Source: Anniella stebbinsi (lineage: Eukaryota > Chordata > Lepidosauria > Squamata > Anniellidae). From it: DNA of 64,000 nt. Both the position numbers and the translations under genes were made by a program. This document shows positions 22,746 through 61,700 of the stretch, in pieces; positions within the stretch are counted from its first letter, which is position 1; every line of letters starts with the position of its first letter. The stretch covers positions 404,029,154-404,093,153 of the forward strand of contig JARDYH010000001.1 in NCBI GenBank assembly GCA_029215795.1, given 5' to 3'. Below the pieces are notes generated by a model that saw nothing but the letters and a program-made list of their open reading frames with translations, did no database searches and was not told the DNA's origin.

Positions 22746-23639
22746 AATGTGACAAGTATGGTGGACTTATTTTGAAATGTTGGAAAATTGAATGTTACTA
22801 ACATCTAATACAGCTTAGTCACTTCACACAGTTTAGGCTGTCTATATTCACGTTCGGCTTGTTTTGCAGTGATCCGCTTCCTCCTTTCCACCAGGTTTCT
22901 AACTAATGGTGTGGTGGTGCTACAGACATCTTCCCCACCTGGGCGTCCACCAGATGTGTTGGGCTACAACTCCCATTACCCCCAGCCAGCAGAGCCTCTC
23001 CCTCCCTCTTGTGTGCATTTTGTGCTTGGTTCTCTGACAGGAAGCAAATATTTGGAGAACATCCACAATGTGTCGTTATCTGACTCAGATGAAGTAAAAC
23101 TTTATGGACAGGAGACGGCCATTAATTGATTTCTGGCTTGCAAGGGTTATGGGTGTGCCACAAATCCATATGGCCTCGTGCTGTTTTCCACATTGATCTG
23201 ATTGATTTGTAACTGAAGGACAGATGCATGCTGTTCACTGCCTCTCAAAAACAAAACAAAAACCCTGATCTGTACGAGTGATATCAGAAGAAATTGCCCC
23301 TCTCCTTTTGTCTTATGGTGGGCCTTCAGAGTCTAAGACAGGTGCTCAACTGATATGTCTCTGAACTTGCTTTTGTTAAGCCAGTCTGGTGAGAGAAGAT
23401 ATCTGATCATGTGGTTGGGACCATAATATATTTATTATTTGGATTTTCTGCTCCTGCCCCCTAACATTATGTACTTACTGAGTATGCTCAGTATTCCTAG
23501 GGCTGTTTTGGGTCCCCCCCCCCCGGTTTTTTTCCCTCTCTAAAAATAATTAGACCACCCATAATTCTTAAAGTATGCTTCTTCATCTTTTTGAACCTAA
23601 CGATCCTGGATTCTTGCATAAAAACTTACTTAAGCAATT

Positions 23640-24250
23640 TTATACAGCTGCAAAGTCATGTATGATCTATGATGCAATGACACTTAGAATACTGTGTACA
23701 GTTCTAGTTACCACACTTTAAAAAAGAACTTATTGTAGATCTGGAAAAAGTGCAGAAAAGGGCAACTAGAATGATCAAGGGGTTGGAGCACCTCCCCTAT
23801 GAAGGGATTGTTTACCTTGGGGATTGTTTACCTTGGGGAAAAAGGTGAGGATGGGGAGACAAGATAGAGGTGTACAAAATTATGCATGATGTAGATAGGG
23901 AGACATTTTTCTCCTTCTTGTGTAGTAGTAGAACCCAGTGGGGTCATTATCCCTTGAAGCTGACTGGTGGGAGATTCAGAACAGATAAAAGGAAGGACTT
24001 CTTTACACAGCACACAATTAAAGTATGGAATTCACTATCACAAGATGCAGCGATGGCTTTAAAAGGGGGTTAGACAAATTTCTGGAAGAGCAAGCTCTCA
24101 ATGGCTACCAGTCCTGATGGGTGGGAGAGTGCTGATGGACTCATGTCCTGCTTGCGGGTCCCTGGTTGACAGCTGGTTGGCCACTGTGTGAATGGAATGC
24201 TGGACTAGATGAATCCTCGGTCTGATGCAGCATAGCTCTTCTTATGTTCT
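23640..24250 (+). pseudogene. CR1/L2-clade LINE ORF2 C-terminus and 3' end
   Basis: Translation contains LEKVQKRATRMIKGLEHLPY, then KVYKIMHDVDRE, then GRFRTDKRKDFFTQHTIKVW followed by NSL. This is the typical tail of CR1/L2 reverse transcriptases. The 3' UTR ends ...TGCTGGACTAGATGAATCC...CTTCTTATGTTCTGATG. A 17-bp tandem duplication (GGATTGTTTACCTTGG twice, near 23805-23838) and frameshifts make it non-functional. Confidence 0.75.
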
Positions 24251-24737
24251 GATGTAGATATCTCTAAGCAGTTTATAAAGAAATTTAAATAAAACACCAT
24301 AATAAATACAGAAAAACATTTATATAAAACATTTATCAAAATTGTTGTGAACCACCCAGAGAGCTTTGGTTGTTGGGCAGGATAGAAATGTAATACAGAA
24401 AGGAAGGAAGATAAAACATTAAGAAGCAAATACTGAAACACCATAATTAACAAATTAACTGGGCAGCACATTCACTCAGGGAAGGCCTGGTTCTTTAATG
24501 GATCTTTAAGTGGCACCTAAAACATGCCACTGTCTGTGCCTCCTGAATACCAGGGAGGAGGGCATTCTATAAGGTGGACACCACCGCAGAGAAAGCTCAC
24601 TTCTGGGTTGCCGAAAGGTGGCAATCCACAGGCTGCGGTACAATGAGGAAGGCCTCCTCCAGTTACGCTAATGATTGCACCAGTTCTTGACAACTCTGGC
24701 TGAACTAGAGACCTGCCAAGAAGTCTCCTACCACTTT

Positions 24738-25199
24738 AGGTCCAGCCCAAGGTCTCTTGCCACCTGAGGTGAGAGAGAAGGTGCACCGCTGCCACCCCTT
24801 TCCCCATCCCATGCCCCCTTTTACCTTCACTGCACTGTTGGGTCTATAAGGAGCTGCGCAGCTGGAAGCAGCAGCTATGGGGCTCTCACAGGAGTTTGCA
24901 TGGGTATCACAAGAGCGCTGTAGTGTGTCTTCCGGCCATGCGCTTTGAAGGGAAGAGAGGGTGGGCAGCTGCTCTGGAGAGCCCTGATGGTCTTGCTACA
25001 GCAAATGCTATGGTGGAAGGGCAGCTGGCGAGGCTCTCCAGAGGACCTGCTGGAGGCTGCAGCGATGGGTCATCCTGGAGGGGGCAGGAGCTACTCAAGG
25101 AAGACAAAACAGAGTGGCAGAATTCGCCGGTCATCCCGCTCCATCGCCTGAGATGTGGGCGTCTCTCCCGGTGCCATGGGTAGGCCAGCCCTGTGCAAC
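24738..25199. repeat. probable interspersed element with GGCCAGCCC ends
   Basis: Opens with GGTCCAGCCCAAGGTCTCTT and closes with TAGGCCAGCCCTGTGCAAC. Inside are CACCTGAGGTGAGAGAGAAG and GC-rich sequence. It resembles common amniote repeats beginning GGGCCGGCCC. The open frames inside it look incidental. Confidence 0.35.
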
Positions 25200-26740
25200 A
25201 TATTGCAGTATTTGAAGTTATTCAGTAATCAGAAAGTTTAGAAAGCACTTTAATCTTGTGATTTATTCCTATAACGTTGTGACAGAAGAAAGGAGAAGGC
25301 AAATTGATACAGGCAGTACAGCTATCCGATTGTTTGCGTTTTGAATTCTGGGAACTGCCTTGATATTGTGGCTGCACACGACGTTGTCCATGTGGCTCCT
25401 TCCGCAATCGTGACCAGTTCATGTCTGTTTGAGTTTTGTGCAGCTTGTTCAGAGAAGGATTAGGCAAGTCATTGGTTTTGGAATTGATCTGTATCATCTG
25501 CTTCCTCCATGTGCCAGAACACAAATCACATTCCGAGGAACTGTCCTTTAATCATTTTCATATTGCCCAATGAAATTCAAATCCTGAGTCAAAGACGCTC
25601 GATTCCCTAAAAACTCCTGAAAGCTTGTAAATTACGCAGGCACATGAACGAGGCTCCAAGCCTGGAATGGGCAGACTTAATGCAGTCTTAATAGGGCTTG
25701 CACTGCATTGGAGGAAGGGGCGTCGGCTGAAGGAGTAGTAAATCTGTCCTCCTGAAATGGGGATACCATACTCGGCTGGTGTTGCATGACTGGTCTTTGA
25801 AGCCGCTAGGTCACTCCGACAATTGGCAGTCCTGCAGTAGTGGGGGGGGGGAGGGGGGAAGCTCAACGTCTGGTCTTTCCAACCCTGTTCCAGCCACCTA
25901 TGGACAGATGAAGAGAAGGGGCCCTCCGAGTTTTGAGCAGATGCAAGTGTACAGTGGGGGGGGGGGAGAGAGAGAAAGATTTACTATACCTTCCATTTAG
26001 ATATAAATGTTGTTTTTCTTGGTTTTGGCAAGATACAGTAAGTGGAGCTTCTAGAAATAGGCTGCAGGGGGAAAAGGCCTCGTTTCAGTTTGGTACCCAA
26101 CGGCCCATGTATTTTTTCCTTCTGGGTAGACTTACAAGAAAGTGGAATACAAAAGCTTGGTGTGTTTCTCACAAAAGCATCTGTGCCTGGAAATATGAGA
26201 TCTATCTGACTAGGCTATGGAACTGCAGAAAAGGCGCTGAGAATGCAAGCGAAACCAAGAAGCAAACCACGTGGACCCCAGCCATGTTTGAGAATGGGCA
26301 CCTCCATCTGTTCCCCTGCTCACTAGGCCAACGGCGTTGTGTTGACCCTGGCTGTCAAGCCCACGGCAGTGTTCCATGTCACCCTGATCACACCGCCTTC
26401 AAGCCGCATCAGATTTCAGAGGTTCTTAATGTGTTCTTTACAACAGGGCATATGGGGTTTGCCCCGACCATGCCTCAATCCGTCTCCGCTACCCTGGGTC
26501 TGTTTTCTTACATATCTGGACTTGTAGGCAGGAGAACATGAGTGGCTTTGTTAAATCACAAGTCTCCCATACTACATCTGTAAAATGGGAAGAATGACCC
26601 ACTTTATGAGACTGTTGAACTGGATATTTCACAACTAGGACCTGCAACAAAATGTTGCAGTATATCCTCAGCCCTAATAAATGAATAAAATAAAGGGGGA
26701 AATAAAATATGAGCAAGCATTTTTAACGTACTTTAGGATG
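25200..26740. other. intergenic, no gene recognised
   Basis: Mixed sequence with a G-run at about 25839-25857. An open plus-strand stretch of about 200 codons (25933-26541) has no recognisable domain and no splice-linked neighbours, so I do not call it a gene. Confidence 0.5.
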
Positions 26741-26814
26741 TTCAGAGTTCTTCACCAACATCTCAAAACTCTTTACAACAACTCTGTAAAGCAGAATAAC
26801 ATTATTATCTCAGA

Positions 26815-27075
26815 TAGGCTGACCAGATAAAATCCAGGTCAGGGCTCATGTAACTTTAACATTTGTAGAGAAAAAGGAATTTCAGCCAGTGTCATTTGTA
26901 TGCAATTAGTTCCTGGTGATATTCCCTCTCCATCACAACAGTTAAAGTTGCAGGCACTATACTAGAGTGACCATATACAAAAGAAGGCATACAAATGACA
27001 CTGGCTGAAATTCCCTTTTCTCTACAACTGTTAAAGTTACATGAGCCTTGACCTGGATTTTATCTGGTCACCCTA
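26815..27075. mobile_element. hAT-like MITE, internally deleted, perfect 8-bp target duplication
   Basis: TIRs TAGGCTGACCAGATAAAATC and the inverse of TAGGGTGACCAGATAAAATC. The duplication ATCTCAGA lies at 26807-26814 and 27076-27083. At 261 bp it lacks about 60 bp of the right half. It sits in a MIR-like SINE remnant (about 26745-27100). Confidence 0.92.
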
Positions 27076-27573
27076 ATCTCAGATAAGTTGTGTGCATATA
27101 GGGTTGTAGTCAGGCAAACCCAATCAGATGTGTGGGCTGTAGTCTTTGATCAGGGTTGTTGAACCTCAGGCCTGAGAGCCAAATCCAGTCCACCAGGGGT
27201 CCCAATGGCTGCACCCTTACTTTGGCCATAACCCCTCCCTGCCCAATGTACAGTTGTTGGTGATTTCCAGGCTTTTGCACAGTCTACCGGCTCCTCCACC
27301 CTAATCTCATAGGGTGGGGTGCCTCTCCTAAGGCTTTAGTTACTGGCAGTAAACGCTTTAAACTAAAAATATGCTGGCAGTTTGGGCAATTTGCCCCTCC
27401 CCCACTATTGGAATGTGGCCACTGAAAGCATCTTTGAAATTCGATCCTTGGGCCAAAAGAGATTGTCCTAGAAAACCAACAACAATTCGATTTTATATAG
27501 CATTGAGAGTTTCAAGCATTTCACACACATTATTTCAGTGCTCTTTACCAGAGCCATGTAAGGCAGGCTAAAG

Positions 27574-27893
27574 TAGGCTGACCATATGAAAAGGAGGACA
27601 GGGCTCATATAACTTTACCAGTTGCAGAAAAAAAGGAATTTCAGCTGGCATCATTTGTATGCAATTAGTTCCTGGTGAAATTCCCTCTTCATCACAGCAA
27701 TTAAATTTGCATGCACTATACTAGAGTGACCATATACAAAAGAAGCCAGGGCCCCTGCAACTTTAACTGTTGTAATGAAGAGGGAATTTCACCAGGTGCG
27801 AATTGTATATGAATGACGCTGGCTGAAATTCCCTATTCTCTACAACTGTTAAAGTTACATGAGCCCTGACCTCCTTTTCATATGGTCAGCCTA
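27574..27893. mobile_element. hAT-like MITE, 320 bp
   Basis: TIRs TAGGCTGACCATATG and its inverse. Flanks GCTAAAG / GCTAAGG form an imperfect duplication. Inserted in a MIR-like remnant (GCATTTCACACACATTATTT...TGTAAGGCAGGCTAAAG). Confidence 0.85.
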
Positions 27894-27937
27894 GCTAAGG
27901 CCAATATTACTGTCCCAGTTAACCTGCACACCTAAGG

Positions 27938-28257
27938 TAGGGTGACCAGATAAAATCCAGGTCAGGGCTCATGTAACTTTAACAGTTGTAGAGAAAAGGG
28001 AATTTCAGCCAGTGTCATTTGTATGCAATTAGTTGCTGGTGAAATTCCCTCTTCATCACAACAGTTAAAGTTGTAGGGGCCCTGCCTTCTTGTGTATATG
28101 GTCACTCTAGTATAGTGCCTGCACCTTTAACTGTTGTGATGAAGCAGGAATATCACCAGGAACTAATTGCATACAAATGACACTGGCTGAAATTCCCTTT
28201 TCTCTACAACTGTTAAAATTACATGAGCCCTGACCTGGATTTTATCTGGTCAGCCTA
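27938..28257. mobile_element. hAT-like MITE, 320 bp, 44 bp from its neighbour
   Basis: TIRs TAGGGTGACCAGATAAAATC and the inverse of TAGGCTGACCAGATAAAATC. The centre is almost palindromic, with GGGGCCCTGCC at mid-element. The arms belong to the ATAAAATCC subfamily, while the element at 27574 is of the ATATGAAAAGG subfamily, so the two are separate insertions. Confidence 0.88.
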
Positions 28258-28664
28258 AGTCCTAAGATTATATCCATATGTAGGTCATGCTTAGAGTAAA
28301 TCAACCTCCTGAAATCTATGGTGCAGTAATCTATGATGAACTTAAGGTCCATTGATTTCAGTAGGTCTATTCTAAGCACAACTAAGTTTGCTATCATGTA
28401 TCAATTTACCTGGAAGAAAGCCCATTGAACTCAGTGGGGCTCATTTCTGAATAGGCATGTACAGTAGGGAACACTAAGTCTGGATACAACCTATGGCACT
28501 TGCATTTGAGAAGGAAGTCCCTTTGAGTATCATGGTTCTACTCCTCTAGGCCATAATTGGGACTGTAAGTAATTAGCGTTCATAAGGCCCTTGAGAGTGG
28601 GCTCAAAGAGCCTCACATCACACCCTCAGACGTCCTTACAACATACTTGTAAGATAGCAGTGCA

Positions 28665-28986
28665 TAGGGTGTCCATATGGAAAGGAGGACAGGGCTCCTG
28701 TATCTTTAACAGTTACATAGAAAAGAGTATTTCAGCAGGTGGCATTCTTATGCATGCAGTACCTGGTGAAATTCCCTCTCCATCACAAGAGTTAAAGCTG
28801 CAGGAGCTATCCTAGAGTGAGCAGGTACAAAAGAGGGCAGGGCTCTTCCAGCTTCAGCTGTCGTGATGCAGAGGGCATTTCACCAGGTGCTGCATGCACA
28901 CAAATGACACCTGCTGAAATTCCCCCTTTCAATACAACTGTTAAAAGTTACAGAAGCCTGGTCCTCCTTTCCATATGGCCACCCTA
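28665..28986. mobile_element. hAT-like MITE, older copy
   Basis: TIRs TAGGGTGTCCATATGG and its inverse, CCATATGGCCACCCTA. It has more substitutions than the other copies and no intact target duplication. Inserted in a MIR-like remnant whose right half continues GTCTGTATTATTATCCCAG. Confidence 0.82.
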
Positions 28987-29095
28987 GGTAGGTCTGTATT
29001 ATTATCCCAGGTAAGTTGTGTTCATAGGACTTTGTAATGAGGGCCACAAAATCCTATGAACACAACTTACCTGGGATAATGGTACTGACCTACCT
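28986..29095. repeat. inverted repeat, 44-bp arms, 22-bp loop
   Basis: The left arm is 28986-29029 and the right arm 29052-29095. They match at 41 of 44 positions when inverted. Each carries TATCCCAGGTAAGTTG on one strand. It looks like a local inverted duplication of the MIR-like segment beside the MITE. Confidence 0.85.
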
Positions 29096-29193
29096 GACAA
29101 GGGAAGGGATGCCAGGGCAGCAGGACACCTGTCTTCGCCAACCCAACCAATCAGAGGCGGGGGCTTGGCGTGAGCGCCCTCTCTGATTGTTTC

Positions 29194-29554
29194 TAGGGCC
29201 CCCTCCACAAGAATGCGCCTTTGCGCCTGGTTCCGCGATTATGCGCATTATCGCGGAGGCGCATTTACTCACAATCCCTCTGCACGGGAGGCGGCGAGAA
29301 GCGGCGAAGCGCATTAAAAGATGCCCAAAAAGCGCTTTCCAGGTAGTTAATGCGCATAATCGCTTGTTCACACAGCGAAAATGCGCTTTAACGGCCGGAG
29401 CAAAATAAAAGTCGCTATTTAACGCGCGTTCGAAAATGCGCATTATCGGGGAGATAACGCGCCTGTACGCCCGTTTTGCGCTCCGCTCGTGTGTAGGTAA
29501 AATTTATAATGAGCCTTCAAGGCTCATTAAACGCCCCGTGTGGAGGAGGCCTTA
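29194..29554. mobile_element. GCGC-rich element with terminal inverted repeats
   Basis: The left end TAGGGCCCCCTCCACAA and the inverted right end TAAGGCCTCCTCCACAC match at 14 of 17. The interior has about a dozen GCGC-containing hexamers in AT-rich context (ATGCGCATTATCG occurs twice). No target duplication was found. It stops about 310 bp before the ETFA start codon. It is probably a non-autonomous DNA transposon. Confidence 0.55.
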
Positions 29555-29559
29555 GTCTA

Positions 29560-29865
29560 TATGCGCTTCCTCAGCCGGTGGCGGCGATTATGAAACGCAT
29601 GAAAGAACTGGGCGCAGGGTCGGTGCTCCCGCCTTTTCTCCAGAGCGGCCCCCGACTGCCAGCCAATGAGAGGCGCTGCCGAGCGCGTCCGGGTATCTCG
29701 TCCCTCAAATAAGATGGCGGGCGCCACCTCCTTCTCCTCACAGAACTCTCGCGGGATCTCCCACCTCAGAGTGGCCTGCCGGGCAGTGCGCGTGAGGCGA
29801 TACGATAATTGACTGGGACTGAGGAGGAGGAGGAAGAAGAAGAAGTTGAGGCGACCGCCGCCGTC
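29560..29865 (+). promoter_or_regulatory. ETFA CpG-rich promoter and 5' UTR
   Basis: A CpG-rich, TATA-less housekeeping-type promoter. CCAAT lies at 29663-29667. AAGATGGCGG at 29711-29720 matches a YY1 site. TCTCGCGGGATCTC near 29746 resembles the TCTCGCGAGA element found at many housekeeping promoters. An in-frame TAA at 29806-29808 closes the ETFA frame upstream of the ATG. A GGAGGAGGAGG/AAGAAG purine tract lies in the 5' UTR. Confidence 0.7.
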
Positions 29866-58519
<28,654 letters not shown>

Positions 58520-58770
58520 AAACGTCCAGGTGTTTGGGGCAAGCAATTGGTGTGACTTCAGCTTTGAGATAAATGATTTTTTTAAAAAACAAAATCTAAA
58601 TTATATTTTATTAAACTAAAAATGTCATATCCCGTTAAATTGGCCAATGTATGTTCTAGATCACTTCTTGTAATATACATTTTTTTTGCCTTTTGGGTTC
58701 CCATTTCGTTTCATGCTTTCCTGAATGATTTCTAATTATGTAATAAATGTGCATCTTACAGTTTTGTATT
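58520..58770 (+). other. ETFA 3' UTR
   Basis: AT-rich sequence from the stop codon to just past AATAAA at 58742-58747, followed by a TTGTATT/TGTGGG U/GU-rich stretch suited to cleavage. The exact cleavage site is not determined. Confidence 0.75.
58742..58747 (+). terminator. polyadenylation signal AATAAA for ETFA
   Basis: The first canonical hexamer after the stop codon, 223 bp downstream, with GT-rich sequence following within 30 bp. Confidence 0.8.
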
Positions 58771-61700
58771 ATGTTTAATGTGGGGACAAATTCACTTTCC
58801 CTGAGATTTTATTTACACCTATATGCTTAGAATGTCTGTTTTGGGAATGTGTTTTGGAGTATACACTAACTATTTTGACATTCAGAATAATGGTGTAGCT
58901 TCTATATCCATGAAGTACGTAAACGGGTATATTTGTGCCTGACTTTGTTTGGGGATTCAGATGCTTGTAGCTGCAGTGGGCCCAAGATATTTGGCTTCCT
59001 GAGGCTGAGCAGCTGTCATGCCCCATCCTTCACCCAGGTCAAGTTAGAATATCTTACAAGCGCCTTCCCCACCCTGGCAGTAAAAATATAATTGAATAAG
59101 TAATTATTTCACCCTGTGATACCCACCACCATTTCACTCTGCCTAACGATAGCGCTTGCTCTGCTAATCACTTTCAGGATGGGTTTTATCCCCAGAGATT
59201 TCCTGTCAGTTAATGTTTGGACATGGAATAAGAGTTGAGACCATTTAAGGTGGAGATGTCTAAACCTGAACTTCAGATTTCTAATAATTTTGTGTTGGGG
59301 GTAACGATAATTCCTTACAGCACTTTATTTGCACAATTTTCTGTGCCTACATTTTTGCTGTACTTACAGTTCTAAGCAATTCTAAGTCTAATAGTGTCTT
59401 GTAAGGTGTAGCTGCTAATCTTTAGTTCTTGTTGAGTTATGCAACACTTGTTCTCTTGTTGGAACAGAAGCTTTTAATACTTGGAAAAATTATAATACGT
59501 GCTAGATTTTTTCCCTACTGATAGATCTCCCGAGGCTCCTTTAAAAAACAACAACACATTACTGGAGCCAGTAGCTTTCTCAATAGTGCCTCTAGCAATA
59601 CAGCAAGCACTTTAGCAAGACTGTGGCTAACAGGTCCATAGAGGTCTGTTGTGGGTCCTTGGGAAAAAGTCTTAAATGTTGATCCATGTCACCTTCTTGA
59701 TTTTCTTTCCCACTAAGCCCAGCTGTCTCTGAATAGTCACTAGGGTTAAATTTTCCTTGTGCTCATATCGCCTGCTCTATTATGATTTGTGGCTTTAGTG
59801 CAGTTGGGCAAAGCTATTGTCTATCCTGGGACTTGTGAATTCCACCCTGTTCGTAGATCCTAATCTGATTGTGACATTAGACAAGGGGTGGGGGGGTGGG
59901 GGTGTTAGCAGCCGTAACCAGAACAGAAACGTCAGAGACAGCCTGTCTGTGGTGGTTAGGCTTAGGAAGATAAACCGCAATGTTGGAAAAGACAAGGGGC
60001 AAAAAGGAGATGGACAAAACAGTCATGTCTGCAGAAAGGAAACTCATGAAGGGTTCACAATGAATGGTGTGTATCCTGCAAAGCGGTATCTGGAGGTAAC
60101 AAATTTGTAGGCTTACTGAGGGTTTTTAGTTACAGAAAGTGTAGATGAACTAAAGAAAGGAATTGTTGATATTGTCCAAGAAGGTATCACTGTATGGAAA
60201 GCTATAGAATGCTCCTTCTGTGTTCACAGCCATCTGAAATTGATCATTCTCAGCTAATGCCTTACAAAGCAAGGAATATTCTCCCTATTCCAAGGATGCT
60301 CTGACTTGCATGAGATGTTGAAACTTGGGACAGTAGCACACTTTCAAGGGTGGGGAATAATTCTAAGACAGCCCCTTCTCCTGTTCTTGGGGTATATTGT
60401 GCCTTTAGCCCGAGGGCTCTTGAAGACAGCAGTGTCTACCTCAAGTTCTTATCGTGTGGCTATTTGTTCAGCAGAAGATCAGTGGCGGCAGTGCACATCT
60501 TGAACGGTAGATGTGAAGCAGAGGAAAAGGTAGCACCAAAGAGACGGAAACTCCCCCCCCCCCCCAAAGACTATTCAATAAGACTTTCCCCCATGTATGC
60601 ATGTGAAGCTGCCTTTTTAATGTTGTCTTGCTCGGAACAGTCTGGCTGGAAGCACCTCTCCAAGGTCCTGGCCAGAGGTATTCAGTTTAGGGTCTCTTAT
60701 CGCAGAACACACACGTATGTACGCGTGCTCGTTATTGCCAAAGTCATAAGATAAATATCCATTCGAGATTCTCAAATGCCTCAAGAAAGGAGAAAGAATG
60801 CTAATACAATTTAAGTTGTTTTTGCAGCACATATTTTCATGGGAGGGACAGCTGCCTTCTTGTGAGGGAAAATCAGCTACTATCAGAGAGAGCAAACCCC
60901 TGGTGCTGGTCTGTGAGGATGTTAACTTCTGAAAACATAATTTGAACATGTGTTCTATGTTCAATTGGACAGGAACTCTCAAGCCTAAGTGAGCTGCCTG
61001 AAACTGGTTTTTACACGGTCTTCCTATCTGTTTTGTCTCTAAGATGCAGGGAAACGTACAAACGTTTCCACTAGAGACCATTATCAAATTGTTTGCACAG
61101 CAGTGAGACTCATTTGATTTTGTAAATCATTAAGTTTTCTCAGGGCATGAGATTAAGAACTTGATCATATCTGTGGTTTGCTTATGAGTAAGCTATACAC
61201 AGTATGGCTGATGAGGCACAATGTATATGGGTGCCAGGTTGCATATGCAACCCCAACGCAGAGGTGGTTGTGCCTGCAAATCCAATGAATGTGGGTCATT
61301 GTGAGGGTTAAACAGTGCTCGCCAGGTTCACAAGAGAGACAATCCCTGAGCGGGGCTTGCCTATGCAAAATGGCGGCCACACGCCCCAGCCTACGGTGAG
61401 ATGTCATGTCATGTGAACAGCCCCACTACACAAATTCCACTAGGCAGGCCTTGATACATCATTCTCTACAGCGAATGAACATGGGGCAAAACAGGTCAAG
61501 TTAGTCCTACCTCTGCTCCAAGAAAAGAAGTATCTGGTTCTTTGAAATTTACCAACAAAGGCTGATGCACACCTTAGTAGCAGAGTACAACTTGCTAAAG
61601 GTTGAAAACATTTATTTACTGCAAGTACAACTCCCTGCAGTAATAGGTGAGGGAAAACACTGCCTCTGAAGAGAAGGAAAGCTCAGGGTTAGGCATTTTT

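Noticed and set aside
25933..26541. 202-codon plus-strand frame
   Set aside because: No domain, no conserved motif, no splice partners, and composition like surrounding intergenic DNA.
60617..61087. Minus-strand frame of 156 codons, considered as an exon of the convergent neighbour expected from mammals (TMEM266)
   Set aside because: It has no transmembrane pattern and no similarity I can recognise.
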